Assembly (NCBI RefSeq): GCF_029227915.1
Contig: NC_079875.1
Span: 9,483,001 to 9,547,000 of the forward strand
DNA: 64,000 nucleotides
DNA from: Hydractinia symbiolongicarpus
Taxonomy: Eukaryota > Cnidaria > Hydrozoa > Anthoathecata > Hydractiniidae
Direction of reading: 5' to 3'
In this document: in pieces, positions 36,553-48,908 of the stretch
Numbering within the stretch: the first letter of the stretch is position 1
Layout of the letters: each line of letters opens with the position of its first letter
Notes under the pieces: generated by a model
Database searches by the model: none
What the model was told of the DNA's origin: nothing
The model's input: the letters and a program-made list of their open reading frames with translations, nothing else
Made by a program: the position numbers and the translations under genes

Positions 36553-38680
36553 AAGCCCTAATATAAGAACACTGTTGCTGTCTCCTGCTAGTAGTATAAT
36601 TCTTCATCAACAACTTTTCGATTCATTTCAAAATGTTGTTTAATTGAATTCGTATGTTTTTTTAATTAAGCACTATTTACTCTATGTACATTGCCAGGTA
36701 ACCCTACCTTGGGTGAGAGAGTATTTGAGGTTTCAAATAATTCATACACTGAAGGAGTTATAAACATTGTGCATGCACATTCATAAGACAAATAAACGCA
36801 TGGAAATTTTCACTTAGGCAGAGGAACAATGTAAAAGGAACATATATTACTTGATTACAGCACAAAAATCAAAGAATGTCAATTTCCATTTTCAAGTTTC
36901 AACTACATTAACAAAAAAATACCAGCATTTGAATATAAAAATAAGTTAATAAATAATATAATTTCGAATGTCAACAATTATGTGGTATATTACCACATCT
37001 CCTATTTTAATAGTCTTGGAAATAGTTTCTTATACCTTATAATGTATTTCATTGTGTATATGCAGCACATTGGACATATGAAGTTTATCCCCTATTTCGT
37101 TTTATATTTATAACACTTTTAGCATAGACTCTACAGTTTTGAAACGTTTGATAATGATCACGACAATCACAATATATTTCAAAAGATACATGGAGGTATC
37201 TTACTTAAGAATATTTATGCTGTGTCAAATAAAAATAGAGGCATAGATCTTATTTCTCTATTGGACGAAGGCATAGCATGCATAATGAGTATCTAAGCTC
37301 TCTATTAATTTGTGGTCGAAAGAATTATTTCCATGAGCCAAAACAGTGAAGACTTCAAACGATAGGTGACGGCTTTCATACACGATCAGATCAGACACAG
37401 CACATTTGCTAGCTAACACAGATTTATATGGTCGTGGACACCGTTTGATATGCTTTTCTGCTTTTACCTTCAGGTGGCGTAAAGTTCCATTGAAATATGT
37501 AGCGTTGCAGTTAGCTCACGAAAATTGATATACAATACGTTACATGATTCATGATGGAATTTTATCTTTCAATCTAAACAGTGATGACAATCCATGAGAA
37601 GTGCTAAATATTACATATAGTTTTGATTCCATTATCATTAGATAGTTAACCTAGAAATAGAAGAACTATTGTGACTTTTTTTTCAACCGCATCGGTTGAA
37701 TGTTTTTTATGCTAAAAAGGTTTTAAAACAGTTGTGAAAAAAACTAATAGGTTAGCTATTTCTGCGAAAAATGTTTCTCAACTTAATTATTTCTTGATGG
37801 AGAGAGTAGAGGAACTAAATACATGCCAATTTTTACATTGAATCGCTAACAAAATTGGACGCATTCGTGGAAAACCAATTTACTTAAACCATACAACATC
37901 CAGGGTATAATACCAACATCTCTACATTTCTTGTAGTTCTCTTTACTCAGACCTTTTGACTTAATTAAGTTTTGGAAAACAGTAGTTAATCATTTTCCTA
38001 GACTAACAGAAAAATTGACCAACTTGCCTTTTTTGGTCTAATGTTGTTTTATGAGTTTTAATGGCGTGAGCAGTACATATACCAAAATGATTTGGGGACA
38101 TTTGTGCACACGTTGCCTGTAATGTTTACAACTTGAAATGCTGATGTTGAAATTGGATAATATCATTTGCTTTTTACGAACATATGGAGAGATATAGATG
38201 TTCAAATATTTTTCGGACGTTAAAATACAAATACGATTTTTTAGAACTATGTATACCCGTTGTCTTTATCCTATAGATGTTGAGATGTTGATCTATTCTA
38301 AATCGAAAATGGGGATCCAGGTTTCATAAACTTACCTATTTTGTCAATTTTTGTCCCACTGTTTTTGGATTTTTTGATTTATTTTTGTCTTGTTTGTATT
38401 ATTGTTTTAATGTTTGTTAATAGATCCTCACATAGACTAATCATGTGAAAAAAATAACCAATAAAATGACGCAAAAAACATAAAAATTTTAAATAGGTTG
38501 ACCTCCAAATAAAAAATAACTAAAATGATGATTTTTCTATTGCCCTAAAGATAAGCCAATGCACTCTCACGGGCGTGGTTTTTTTTGGGGGGGATTTCAC
38601 CATTTTAAAATCGGCTTGAAATCTTTTATTTTAAAAAGAAAATAAAATAAACAAACACAGCAATCTTTACAGAGAACAAG
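36553..38680. other. Downstream block (matches 54.7-56.7 kb)
   Basis: Collinear with 54.75-56.7 kb: both contain ACAAAAAAATACCAGCATTT, the GGTTGAATGTTTT phrase and the decayed Helitron B near 38.1 kb. No gene is seen. The interval separates convergent copies 8 and 6. Confidence 0.5.
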
Positions 38681-38686
38681 TTTATT
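38681..38686 (-). terminator. Poly(A) signal of copy 6
   Basis: AATAAA on the minus strand, 56 bases past the stop codon of copy 6. Confidence 0.5.
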
Positions 38687-38741
38687 TCCTTTATACTATA
38701 AGACAAAGAGTAAATATCAACAAAACTACAAATTATTCAAT

Positions 38742-39490
38742 TCAGGGAACTGCAGGTGTAATAATAGCTTGAAGACGATTCTTGATAACAAGAAGTCTGG
38801 CTTTCACGCCGTTCAATACTCTCTTTGAAACTTGATCGTTGCCCAGCATTTGATTCAAATTTCGAGCTTCTTGTACGCTCGACACAAGTCCACAATCAAG
38901 TCGTCGATTGATAATTTCAAGACGAGCGTTGAGATCATCTATTAACTTACATGTTTGATTAATTAGTTGTTCTACACCCGATAACTTGAGACTTGCAATG
39001 AAAGGATTCAGGTCTATAATTAAAAAGACATATCTTTATCGTTAGGAAAAGTATCGCAAAAATTATCTGACTTTTTTAGGGTAAAGACTATTCAAATAAT
39101 CTGTTGTTTCAGCTTTTTACATTATAGTACTCCTCCATTAAGTTTGTAAAACGGAAAGCAAAAGGATATTTTCTGTCAATGTTAAAAAAAAGATTTGGAT
39201 CAGCTTGCTTCACACTTACGTGGTATAATGTTGTTGCAAACTACGATATTTTCATTTGCGCTTGACAGTATCGCAGTAATTTCACCATCTTGTGGTTTTG
39301 TTGGGACATCTGGAATGTTGGTGCAATTAAGAGTTTGTCCATATGACACTATAAAATATGAGAAAAATTAAGTATTTTTCACCAAATTTATTATTGATAA
39401 TTTTTTTTGGAGTACAAAAATTATTTTATTTAACAAACCTGACGCAAAACATAGCACTACAGAGCAGATCCATAAACCAACTTTATTCAT
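38742..39490 (-). CDS. Secreted four-Cys family, copy 6 (intact)
   Basis: Coding exons are 39490-39439, 39348-39220 and 39013-38742 (52, 129 and 272 nt), giving 150 residues; all junctions are GT-AG. The leader ends SVVLCFAS. LNCTNIPDVP and SANENIVVC follow, then INQTCKLIDDL, RRLDCGLVSSVQEA and a C-terminus ending ITPAVP. Cysteines are at 26, 55, 82 and 101, as in copy 3, and both sequons are present. A TATA box lies at 39680-39672 and a leader exon ends near 39633. Exon 1 is the breakpoint of a 2.3-kb tandem duplication that made the fragment at 41.8 kb. The function is unknown; the product is probably secreted. Confidence 0.82.
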
Positions 39491-39632
39491 GATTGATATT
39501 GTAATTTGCGTTATTGTTGCTTTAAAGAAATGATGTGATGAAAAATTAGATAAGAGATTTCTTGTCTTTCCTTTTTGTCAATCGTTACTTGAGGAAATAG
39601 AAAATATTTCAAATCCTATTTGTTTACTCTAC

Positions 39633-39680
39633 CCTCTTTACAACGATTGTGAATATACTTTATACCATTTGCCTTTTATA
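39633..39680 (-). promoter_or_regulatory. Core promoter and leader exon of copy 6
   Basis: TATAAAAGG at 39680-39672. The short leader contains TTCACAATCGTTG, shared with copy 5, and ends AGG before GTAGAG near 39633. Confidence 0.6.
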
Positions 39681-41158
39681 GTATTTTTTTAACTTTTTTC
39701 GAGACAAATAAAGTAATTAGTGGTTTTTTGTGTCAATATAGCAATTTAAATTTAATTTTTTAGGTGCAAAAATACAAGTAGTCTTAAAGAGGAAAGTAAT
39801 TGGAAATCGATGTGTCATCTAATATAATAAATTTTCCGACTGCCAGAAATGGTTGCGAGTTATGTAACTTTGACGACATGCAAACAATCTAAATCGGGTG
39901 ATAAAATCAGTAAGTAAGATTAGGTTAAATGTTAGTAGCTCTAATTGATTGTTATGTAAGTCTGCAAATTATTGTCCATGACACATTCTAAAAACCACTT
40001 TTGCGCTCTTTCGTTATTTTCATTTATCGTCATTATTAGTTCTAATAAATTTTATAGCACATAGCAATGACGATATCAAAATATTTTTAGCCGTTTTAAT
40101 TTTAAACACATCTAGTAGGAAGTTATTTTATAAAAAATTAAATGAAATATGTAGTGACCTCCCAAGTAATTGGGCTCTAATTAAAAAGACAGCAAAGAAG
40201 TATGCGTTAATAAGCATTGAGTAGAGTAGTTTTTTTCGGTATAATTACTGTCTCGGATATGATATTGATTAGGGACTCGAACTTCCTCATTTCTTATATT
40301 TTTTGTTCGTCAACAACAAAAAATCGTGATCCGAACACAGAAAATATCAAAACCGATAATTTTGCACAGGCTAATCACTATTTTTTTCACGAACAAAATG
40401 CCTGCTCCTTAAGCTTTTTACAACCTTTTTGTATCGTTCACACTGTTGTAGATTTCCAGCTTATTTACGACAGATGCCAGATTTTAAGAATGAGTAGAGA
40501 AAACACATCACATACTATAAAGCCTTTAAAACCTTAACGCAATCTTTGACAAACACATGGTCAGGATTCATTTAAAAAAATATTTGAAACAGTCGGATTG
40601 GTCTAGCACTAATTTATTTGTTTGTCAACAAGAAAAAATCGTGCTAAAGACACACGAAGTGGGGAAAGCGATAAATGTTTGTTGACTTTTGCTGCAACAG
40701 GCAAATTTCGGTGGAATATCACACAAGCTGACGACTATTTTTGTCACAAAAGAAATTCCAGTTTCTTAACCTTTTTGCAACATCTTAACTTTTTTCTAAA
40801 GGAGAAATATTTCTTCATTCTTCACACTGTAAGACAGTGATTTTTTCTTTCCATTTGTGACAAACGCTGTAATAATTATTTAGACTAAGTATAACAGATT
40901 TTAAGAATGAGTAGAGAAGTTTGTTTAATCGCCTTAAATATTTGCTGCTAAAACTTCGCAGCAAAACACATCACAGTCGAATAAGCCCAAAAATATATAC
41001 TTCTTTTTACTCGCCATATCATTTTGCATTTTATATTTTGTTCCTCGTTTATTTCATATAAACCGTGTCTTACGCTATCTAGGTAAAATTTTAGTAACCA
41101 ATTCATAAAATTTGCTTGTTTCCTCCGACTCATGTTAGGTCTCAGATAAAAAAGGTTA

Positions 41159-41281
41159 TCTATGTGATAATACCCGTATACGTCTGTCTGCCACGCAAAA
41201 TGGTGGCAAGTAGAAGACGCACGCCATACGGTATAAAAAGTACGGGCAAACCCGTGGATTTTTCCACAGGCTAACGACCAG
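41159..41281 (+). mobile_element. 123-bp mini-Helitron
   Basis: It starts TCTATGTGATAATACCCG and ends CCCGTGGATTTTTCCAC, AGGC, and CCAG in place of CTAG. It lies between A (41158) and T (41282). The paralogous sites at 43302/43303 and 58822/58823 read TTA joined directly to TTAAATA with no insert. The element is reduced to the two Helitron ends and little else. Confidence 0.8.
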
Positions 41282-41345
41282 TTAAATAAAATAAAATTAA
41301 AATTAAAATTAAAATAAAAAATAAAAATTAAAATTAAATAAAAAA
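41282..41345. repeat. AAAATT-type simple repeat
   Basis: An irregular run of AAAATT and AAATAAA units directly beside the mini-Helitron. It is short or absent at the paralogous sites. Confidence 0.7.
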
Positions 41346-41780
41346 ATGAATTATTTTTACTTCCTCTTTTGTTGTTTTTCCTTCTTTCGTAATCGTCAAA
41401 TTTCATTAGTGAATTTAAAAAATAATATGACTGAGAATTTTTATTAATATGCAATAGCTAAGTTCTCGGAAAATTTATGGACGAGCGAAAAATTATAAGT
41501 CGGGGATAGGAATAGTTGATATATGTTGTCGGGAAAACTGAAGTCACGAAGATATTCTTGTTCTACGAACCACTTTTTTGTAACAAAATATCTTTCGGAG
41601 GACTGTATAATTTATTATCAATAAATCAAAATAATGATCTGCGGATAGTGTGCTTGTCAAAAAGTAACCTTGAAAGCTTGATAAAGTAAAAGTCTGAAAA
41701 AATTATGTGAGCAAAATAGAAACATCGAAAGTAGGAAGTTTGTGTAATTGCGCACGTACAGTTGTTTTTGCAAAAATATA

Positions 41781-41999
41781 CAGATCCATAAACCAACTTT
41801 ATTCATCATTGATATTTGACGTTGCGTTATTGTTGCTCTAAAGAAATTATGTAACGGAATATTAGAAGAAACAATTTCTTTTCTTTCAATAATATCAATA
41901 GTTATTTCAGAAAATGGAAAATGTTTCAAATCCTACTTGTTTACTGTGCTCTCTTTAGAACGATTGTGTTTTGTTTTTTCAGCCTTTCATTTTTATAGT
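41781..41999 (-). pseudogene. Secreted family copy 7: promoter plus broken exon 1
   Basis: A TATAAAAAT box near 41997, upstream sequence and the start of exon 1 are present (ATG at 41806, then NKVGLWIC). At 41781 the match to the gene ends and unrelated DNA follows, so exons 2 and 3 are missing. It is the left end of the second unit of the 2.3-kb tandem duplication. The 90-codon minus ORF that reads across the joint (41657-41929) is a by-product. Confidence 0.75.
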
Positions 42000-42080
42000 A
42001 TTTTTTAAATTTGCGCGAGTCAAACAAAGTGATTAAGGGTTTTTTTGTGTCAATGTAGCCATTTATATTTAATTTTAGCA

Positions 42081-45000
42081 GACGAAAAAAACAAAAAGGT
42101 TCTATACGAAAGCATTTGGAAATCGTTGTGTCATCAAAATAATAAATTTTCTAATTGCCGGAAGTATAGTTCCACCTTGTTGTGTTACGTAATTTAAACA
42201 ACATGTAAACAAACTAAATCGGGTGATAAAATCAGTAAATAACCTTACTTTGTTATGCAGAAAAGGGAAGATTAAGCTAAATGTTAATATCTGAAATTGA
42301 TTATTATGTAAGTTTGCAAACTAATGTTCATATCACATTATAACAACAACTTTGTACGCTCTTACACTGTTATTATATATCATTGTTATTAGTTGTAATC
42401 AATTTTGTGGTATATAGCACCGAAGATATTAAATGATTCTCCAGCTGTTTTATTTGTCAACACATCTACTAGGAAGTTATTTAACAGCAGATTTAATTAA
42501 ATATGTAGTGACCTCCCAAGTAATTGGTCCATTAATTGATAAGAAACGAAAAAAGGATTTATGCGTTTACAAGTATTGAGTAGATTATTTCTTTCGGTAT
42601 AATTAATGTCTCTGACATAGTATCGGTTATAGACTTAAACTTCCTGCTTTCTCAATATAAGCAATAGCTTTTTTGTTTGGCCACAAGAAAAAACGAACTA
42701 GTGAAAGCAATGAACATTTATTTATTTTTTTTATTTAAGAGGAATTTTGCATAAGCTGACGACTTTTTTTGTCACGAAAGAAATCCCAGTTTCTTAAGCT
42801 TTTTGCAAATCTTAATTTTTTCTAAAGGAGAAATATTTTTCCATTCTTCACACTGTAAGACAGTGATTTTTTCTGTCCATTTATGACAAACGCTGTAATA
42901 ATTATTTAGACTAAGTATAACAGATTTTAAGAATGAGTAGAGAAGTTTGTTTAATGGGCTTAAATATTTGCTTCTAAAACTTCGCAGCAAAACACATCAC
43001 ATACTGCACAGCCTTTAAAACCTTAACACAATTTTTGACCAACACATGGTGACTATTCACTTAAAAATATTTGACACAGTTGGATTAGCCCAAAAGTACT
43101 TCTTTTTAGTAAATTTTATTTCCACTAAGAATGCCGAAAAAGTGTTTATTGATGACCTCACCATATTGTTTTGCATTCTTTATCTTGTCCATTGTTTATT
43201 ATCTACAAACCGTCTTTTAGGCTCTCTAGGTGAAGTTTTAGTAAGCAATTCAGAGAATTTGGTTTCCCCCGACTCGCGTTAGGTTTCGCATAAAAAGTAT
43301 TATTAAATAAAAAAATTGAATAAACCTTGCTTTGCATTTCCTTTTTGGTTATTTTTCCTTCTTCCATAATTCCGTTACTGGATATGAAAAATAACCTGAC
43401 TTGAGTAGAAATAAATTGGAAAATTGGTATTAAAAAAGCATTAGCAAAGTTCTCGAAAGATTTATGACCAGGTTTAAATTAATCATAAAATATTAAAACT
43501 CGGGGATAAGAATAGTTATTATGTTATCACGTTTTGAATGTTTTTCTAATAAAATATTTTTGTTCTGTGAAACCCACTTTTTATTATAAAATATTTTTCG
43601 AGGAACTTTATAATTTAGTATCATCAAATCAAAATATAGATGTACGGATGTACTTCTCAAAAAGTAGCTTCGAAATCTTGATATAGTAAAGGTCTGAAAA
43701 AAATTATATGAGCAAAATAGAAACATCATAAGTTCGTGTAATTACGCATGGACAGTTGTTTTTGCAAAATATACAAAAAAAAAAAACAGATTAAGGTTTG
43801 ATAATAAGTGATATTACAGACTATTTAAGTAAAGTTCAATGTTCAACTGATGTGAACTATTTTAGCAATTGGCAGTTAGTGGTATCTACATGATTACTAG
43901 TTAAATTATAGGTCAGCCAACTATATTTAGAATGTTGACAACAATTAATTTGATTGGCAACATAGCGCCACCATAACAGGTTCAGTAAAATAACAAAGTA
44001 AGCAGGTAATTGACTACTGTCTATAGGGCTATAATTTTATGCACATAGATTTTATAACAGGGGACTATTTTAACAAACGTTTGTAAGGCTATGGACTAAA
44101 CAGGTTGTAATATGACATCTCTAAATTTCTTTGACTTCTAAACCATGTGTGATTAAAGTCTACAACGAGATAAGCTCACCATAATTTCAAACTCTATTTT
44201 GACATAAATGTTTTTTCGACTTCCTACTTCCTAATTTACTCCTTAAGTTTGTAACACATTAAACCGGTGGTTGCCATAAAAATATAACAGGGGATACCTG
44301 GCTCATTGGTGGTCAATGATTAGGTAATTACTTTGTTATTTCTTTTGCCTTATTGCATTCACTTACTTTGACAAATATGGTACGATGTATTATGTAAAAG
44401 CTTTTGTACCAAAATAGGTTCTTATGAGATTAGCAATAGTATGTTACGAAGAACGTAATTCGAAAAAGATTATTGTTAAAACAACGCTTTCACATACATG
44501 TTTACTTTAAATATACCTTGTTTCGGCATTTTTAGTAGGGAGTAAAGGGGAAGGGTGGTGGATTGGGCTGCTTTAAAAAATTTCGTTTGAATAAATTATA
44601 GACTTATTCTTTGTATATTTTGCAACAACTGGATGAAAAAATTAGAGAAATTAAAAATTTTAAAAATACCAACAATAATTAAAGTGAAATCTCTTTTCAT
44701 CTTGTTCACAGTCCTGTAAATTGTGAAAGCATATTAGACAAATGCAAATTAAAATTATGAAAAATCTAAGAAAAAAATTGAAAAAAGAAAAAAGAAATCA
44801 AATTGAAAAAGTATTTTAATAATAACATCTACATTGATTTTTAATATGAAATCACTTTACTGATTCTTGTTGTTTACCGTGTCGCGTTTTATATGGTATT
44901 TGTCCTTCTATGACTCTTTTAAGAATACGGTAAACCCCTTCAGTTATCCTGTTGTCTGTTTCACAATAACTAGACCCAATATTCTGCGAAAACACTTTAC

Positions 45001-46985
45001 ATTTAATTTGAGATAAAATATTCATCAGTTATTAATTATTCATAACGTTTAAGTGGGTGTAACCATGATTCTTGCAGGTATAAGCTAAGGTCTTTGATTT
45101 GCTTTTTCTCGAAATAATTTTTTTTGTCGCAACGGTATATATTTTTGTCGAACACTCCCCTCCATCTTGTCGAAATTGTACAAAAACAATTTTGTTGCGA
45201 CAATTATATCTTTGGCTACAAAACTTTGTTTTTTTAACGCAGAAAGTGAGGAAGTATCGAGTTATTGATCTATTATGCTTAAAAAAGAAAATTTTTTTAG
45301 AGCTGAATAAGAGCTTCGCAACGATATTTTTTTCAACGAACAAAAACTTTACTGAGGGGAGTGTTCAAGAAAATGAACAGAAAGGGTGAATTTTTGTATA
45401 TAAACTTTTTTCTACTTTTTGGATTTTTATTATGAAAATATTTTATCATCATTCTAGAGATAATTTATTTGGCTTCAGAATATATATATTTGCTAGGGTT
45501 AATTTAGCGAGCAGAGGGGATTTTTTAAATATACTGAGTATGTTTCTCAGGGGGTTACCGTATCCTTAAGCTCGTGTTATTGTTATCTGCGAATAAAGAG
45601 ACCTGAAATAGTCCAATCTTACTCAGTTTAAATTTTTGTCATCTGAGTCTCATAAAAACTTGAGCTGACGAATAATATGGACTATTGATAAAATCTCACA
45701 TTATAATACATAATGCTAAAATTCCTTAAAGTTACGTAGCAGACTTCAAGAAGAAAGGAAGTTACTTTAAGGTTTGGAAAGAACTTAACTGATCAGCAAA
45801 ATTTAACCTTTTTGATTTTGACACTAATATTTGAACTTTATCATATAACTATAACACAAAACGCCAAGCAGATAATTTTATTCTATCATTTCGTTTGATC
45901 TACGAGTTGATAAAAGAGCATGGAGGATATTAGAAAAAAGCAATTTGATGTACAATTTACATGCAATATTCAAAGATGACTTAAATTTTAGTCAAATATT
46001 AAGAATTTGCGTTATCAAATTTATGCTGTAAAAGTGTAACGTAAATCTCCGTTGAAAAAGTTACTAGTTAATTTAAACTGATGTTCAAAAATGTAAATGG
46101 CCTTTTCTAACATCTAATTACAATAGAAAGCTCTCTAAAATGTACTTCCTCAAATTTAAATTGGAACCAATACTCTGCAATATGTTTCGAGGTGTGTATA
46201 TTGATATTTTCATGTAACCACCACATGCAAATAGAATGAGATTCCTTCTTCCTTCCTAGTAAGAATAATATATTGTTACCTGATAACTTTACTCTAAGGG
46301 TATTGATTTTTATAGGGATTGGATTTAATGGGCTTTTCCCGTTTATAACTCCGCTTCTTATTTTAGTATCATTAAAAAAATATTTTTTCTGACATCTTAG
46401 GTTTTGTAACAAAACTTCTCCGCAAATTTGAAAGTAGTTAGGTGATAATAAAACGTGAATAGTACAAAATAGGTTTGGTTATCGGGTGTGTACAGCGTTG
46501 AAGAGTATATTGCATGAGCTTGTCTCTGCAGAACTGATCTGTAATCTCTGAATTCTCTTCCTTTTTAGATGAAGTTGTCTAAATGTTATATAAACTTAAT
46601 TGTATAAAATGAAATTACTAACTGCTGTCATTATAATTGTTTTCAACCAAATGTATCTTTCTTATCACCCAAGCTATATCAAAATTCTTACCAGCCTATC
46701 AGTGTTGATATCATTTTTGCAACCACAAGGAAGCAATCTGAATCATGGATCATGTGTTATTTCAGAAATAATAGAATTTGCGCAAACATTTTCTCGGTAG
46801 AGCAATTTTAAATGTCCTCCTGTTATGATGAATACAAACACTCCTAATGCGACCCGAGAGATATAATTCGAAAAGTATGACCTTTGTGGTGTCTTCTTTT
46901 TCCCACCTAACAACAGCTCACTAAAAAAGAATGGCTGATACAGAATATTATCACAGAGAAGTTGTCAGGATTAACTGAAGACGGT
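42081..46985. other. Second duplication unit and upstream of copy 10
   Basis: 42.1-43.78 kb repeats 39.8-41.78 kb. 43.8-46.9 kb matches 32.2-34.5 kb upstream of copy 8, with the Helitron of 33161 missing at 45710. The ORFs here (for example 45032-45343 minus, 45099-45389 plus, 46107-46412 minus) are A/T-rich, overlap each other on opposite strands and are not conserved in the paralogous block. No gene is supported. Confidence 0.5.
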
Positions 46986-47130
46986 ACAGGGTAATAGCAA
47001 TGTATATAAAATTACAAACTCGTAACATAAACTTATCAAATGCTGCCTGAATTTTTCACCTTCAACATTATTTCTTTTTAGATAACTTATTCTTCATAGA
47101 TTTACCATTCATTTTATTTTTCACACAACA

Positions 47131-47835
47131 ATGTATGAACCCTGCGTTTTCATCTCTACTGTGTTTGGCATCAGGTATTTTCACGTAAAACGTTACAACA
47201 GTCTAGTTGCTTGAACAACATGTATTATTTATGAAAATGTGTAATCTGTTTATTCAATGTTTTATTTAACACGGACTTTAGCACAACTTAATTGCACGAA
47301 CATAGCACCCGTTCCAAGCACTCCAGCTGATCCACCAATAACGAGTCTGATAGCATCTGCGAACGAAAATATAGTGGTTTGTAATCAAATATTAAATGTG
47401 AGGGAATTTTTAAATTTAACTAATCATAATTACATTGGCTTGTGTCGAATTTTTAGCACGGGAATTTCTTGCACAATAAGTGAATGTCACAAAAGCAAGA
47501 AAAAATACGAAGAAAAAGTTACTCAAGAGTGACTTGTAAATGTTATATGTTATAAATTACATTTTGGTGTCCTTATATTTCAGTTTTAAATGCTTTCATC
47601 GAAATTGCCTGGCGTAATTAATCAGATATAGCAAATCAACGGGGTTTTGAGTCAAGTTCAAACACGCATGGAAATCGTCAATCGAAGACTTGATTGCGGG
47701 CTTGTTGCTAATGTTCAGGAAGCACAAAATCTGCAACACACTTTGCAAAATGATCTAGTTTCAATAAGAGTATTGGCTGGAATACGATCGAGACTTGTAA
47801 TAATCAGAGGTCAATTGCAGTACATTATTCATTAA
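47131..47835 (+). pseudogene. Secreted Cys family, plus-strand copy 10 (broken)
   Basis: It is closely related to copy 8 but disabled in several places. Exon 1 (47131-47174) lacks 8 bases inside the leader. The exon 2 acceptor reads AC instead of AG just before 47273. Exon 2 ends at 47397 one base short. Exon 3 (47584-47835) lacks 8 bases near its start and has an in-frame TAG in the QIK region. The rest still reads RRLDCGLVANVQEA, so decay is recent. The TATA box of copy 8 is replaced here by CTAAAAAAG. Confidence 0.85.
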
Positions 47836-48908
47836 TTTCATTGTTACATGTTCACTGCCATTAATAACAATATTTCGTACTTTCTTAGCGTTGGAAATAG
47901 TCTTTTTAAATTTCAAAACATATTTTCTATAACGTAAAAGCTGTGAATAGTATCGACATCACATGAAATACAGTATGAATATGATGCAGGACACAATAGT
48001 TTGTACTTTTGTAATCCACTTTGGTGTCAAATATTGAATTTACACGCATTAAAGTTTGTATTTGCTACTAATTGCTACTTTTTGAATCATCCATTAAATA
48101 GGGGTGGTTTATAAACCAATGATATAGATTTGTCAGTTCTGTTTCGTGCTGCAATGGTTATTTGTGCATTGTTGCTATTGCCTATTGTTCCTCTCATTTC
48201 AAATTTTGCCTTTAGCTTAGATGCCATACCCACCCTATTGTTTTTATTTGTGTAGTACCGCTACATGTACCAGTTTTCATATACCTGGTTTGCCATATGC
48301 GCGCCATGTATTCTAGAGAAGTATTTAAAGACCATTTTCCGTTGATTTTATTCGGCATGCGCGCACTTTTGTGTAATTGAAAAAACAAGACTCACACTTG
48401 GCAAAATGTCAATTAATGAAGATTAAAGTTTTTTTTGGAAAGTATAACAGCTAAGAAGAACGGGAGTTATATTTTAACTATATTCTTTGGACTTTTCTTC
48501 AACAAATCCCTAATTGGATTCAAACATTTCTTTTTTGGATGGATTTCTTGGATTTCCGTGGTCTGTTGTTTACATTTTCTACCTGAAAAAAGTTTGCGCA
48601 TGTAAACATTTGTAACTTATATATATAAACTGTAAAAAGTATTTTTTCCGTTGCTAGTATTTTTAACAATGTTCAGGCTGCGGAGGAGCTAAAGAATCCC
48701 CCCTCTCCTCTTACTTTTTTCATTATATCTTTTGAAGTACGCCATATTATGGGGCAAAACTTTCTGACGTTTCATAAAATTTGATAAGCTCCACGAATGC
48801 ATAAGTTTTTTTGTATATTCGTAAAGAATTCCTTTTTGTAGAAATTTTTTTTTACTCATTTCATTCTATGCATTACTTATAGGTTTTTTAAACATATTTA
48901 TTTGCTTA
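47836..48908. other. 3' flank of copy 10
   Basis: The first 200 bases match the 3' flank of copy 8. The rest shows no gene, RNA or transposon end I can name. Confidence 0.4.

Larger units (their letters stand above)
39465..41780. repeat. Tandem duplication unit 1 (2316 bp)
   Basis: The unit runs from the CAGATCCATA within exon 1 of copy 6 to the point where the same phrase reappears at 41781. It contains the promoter of copy 6 and upstream DNA. The second unit follows directly. Matches are strong, for example AAGTATAACAGATTTTAAGA near 40890 and 42915. The ORFs at 40217, 40622 and 40948 lie in this repeat, are not conserved between units, and are not genes. Confidence 0.7.

Noticed and set aside
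40217-40840. Two plus-strand ORFs of 106 and 72 codons
   Set aside because: They lie in duplicated noncoding DNA and are not open in the second unit.
41282-41345. CRISPR-like repetition
   Set aside because: It is a simple A/T repeat with no spacers, in a eukaryotic genome.
40948-41454. 168-codon minus-strand ORF
   Set aside because: It reads through the mini-Helitron and an AAAATT simple repeat, and the other duplication unit does not keep it.
45032-45389. Overlapping ORFs on both strands near 45.1-45.4 kb
   Set aside because: They are mirror images over the same A/T-rich DNA, without a known motif or conservation.
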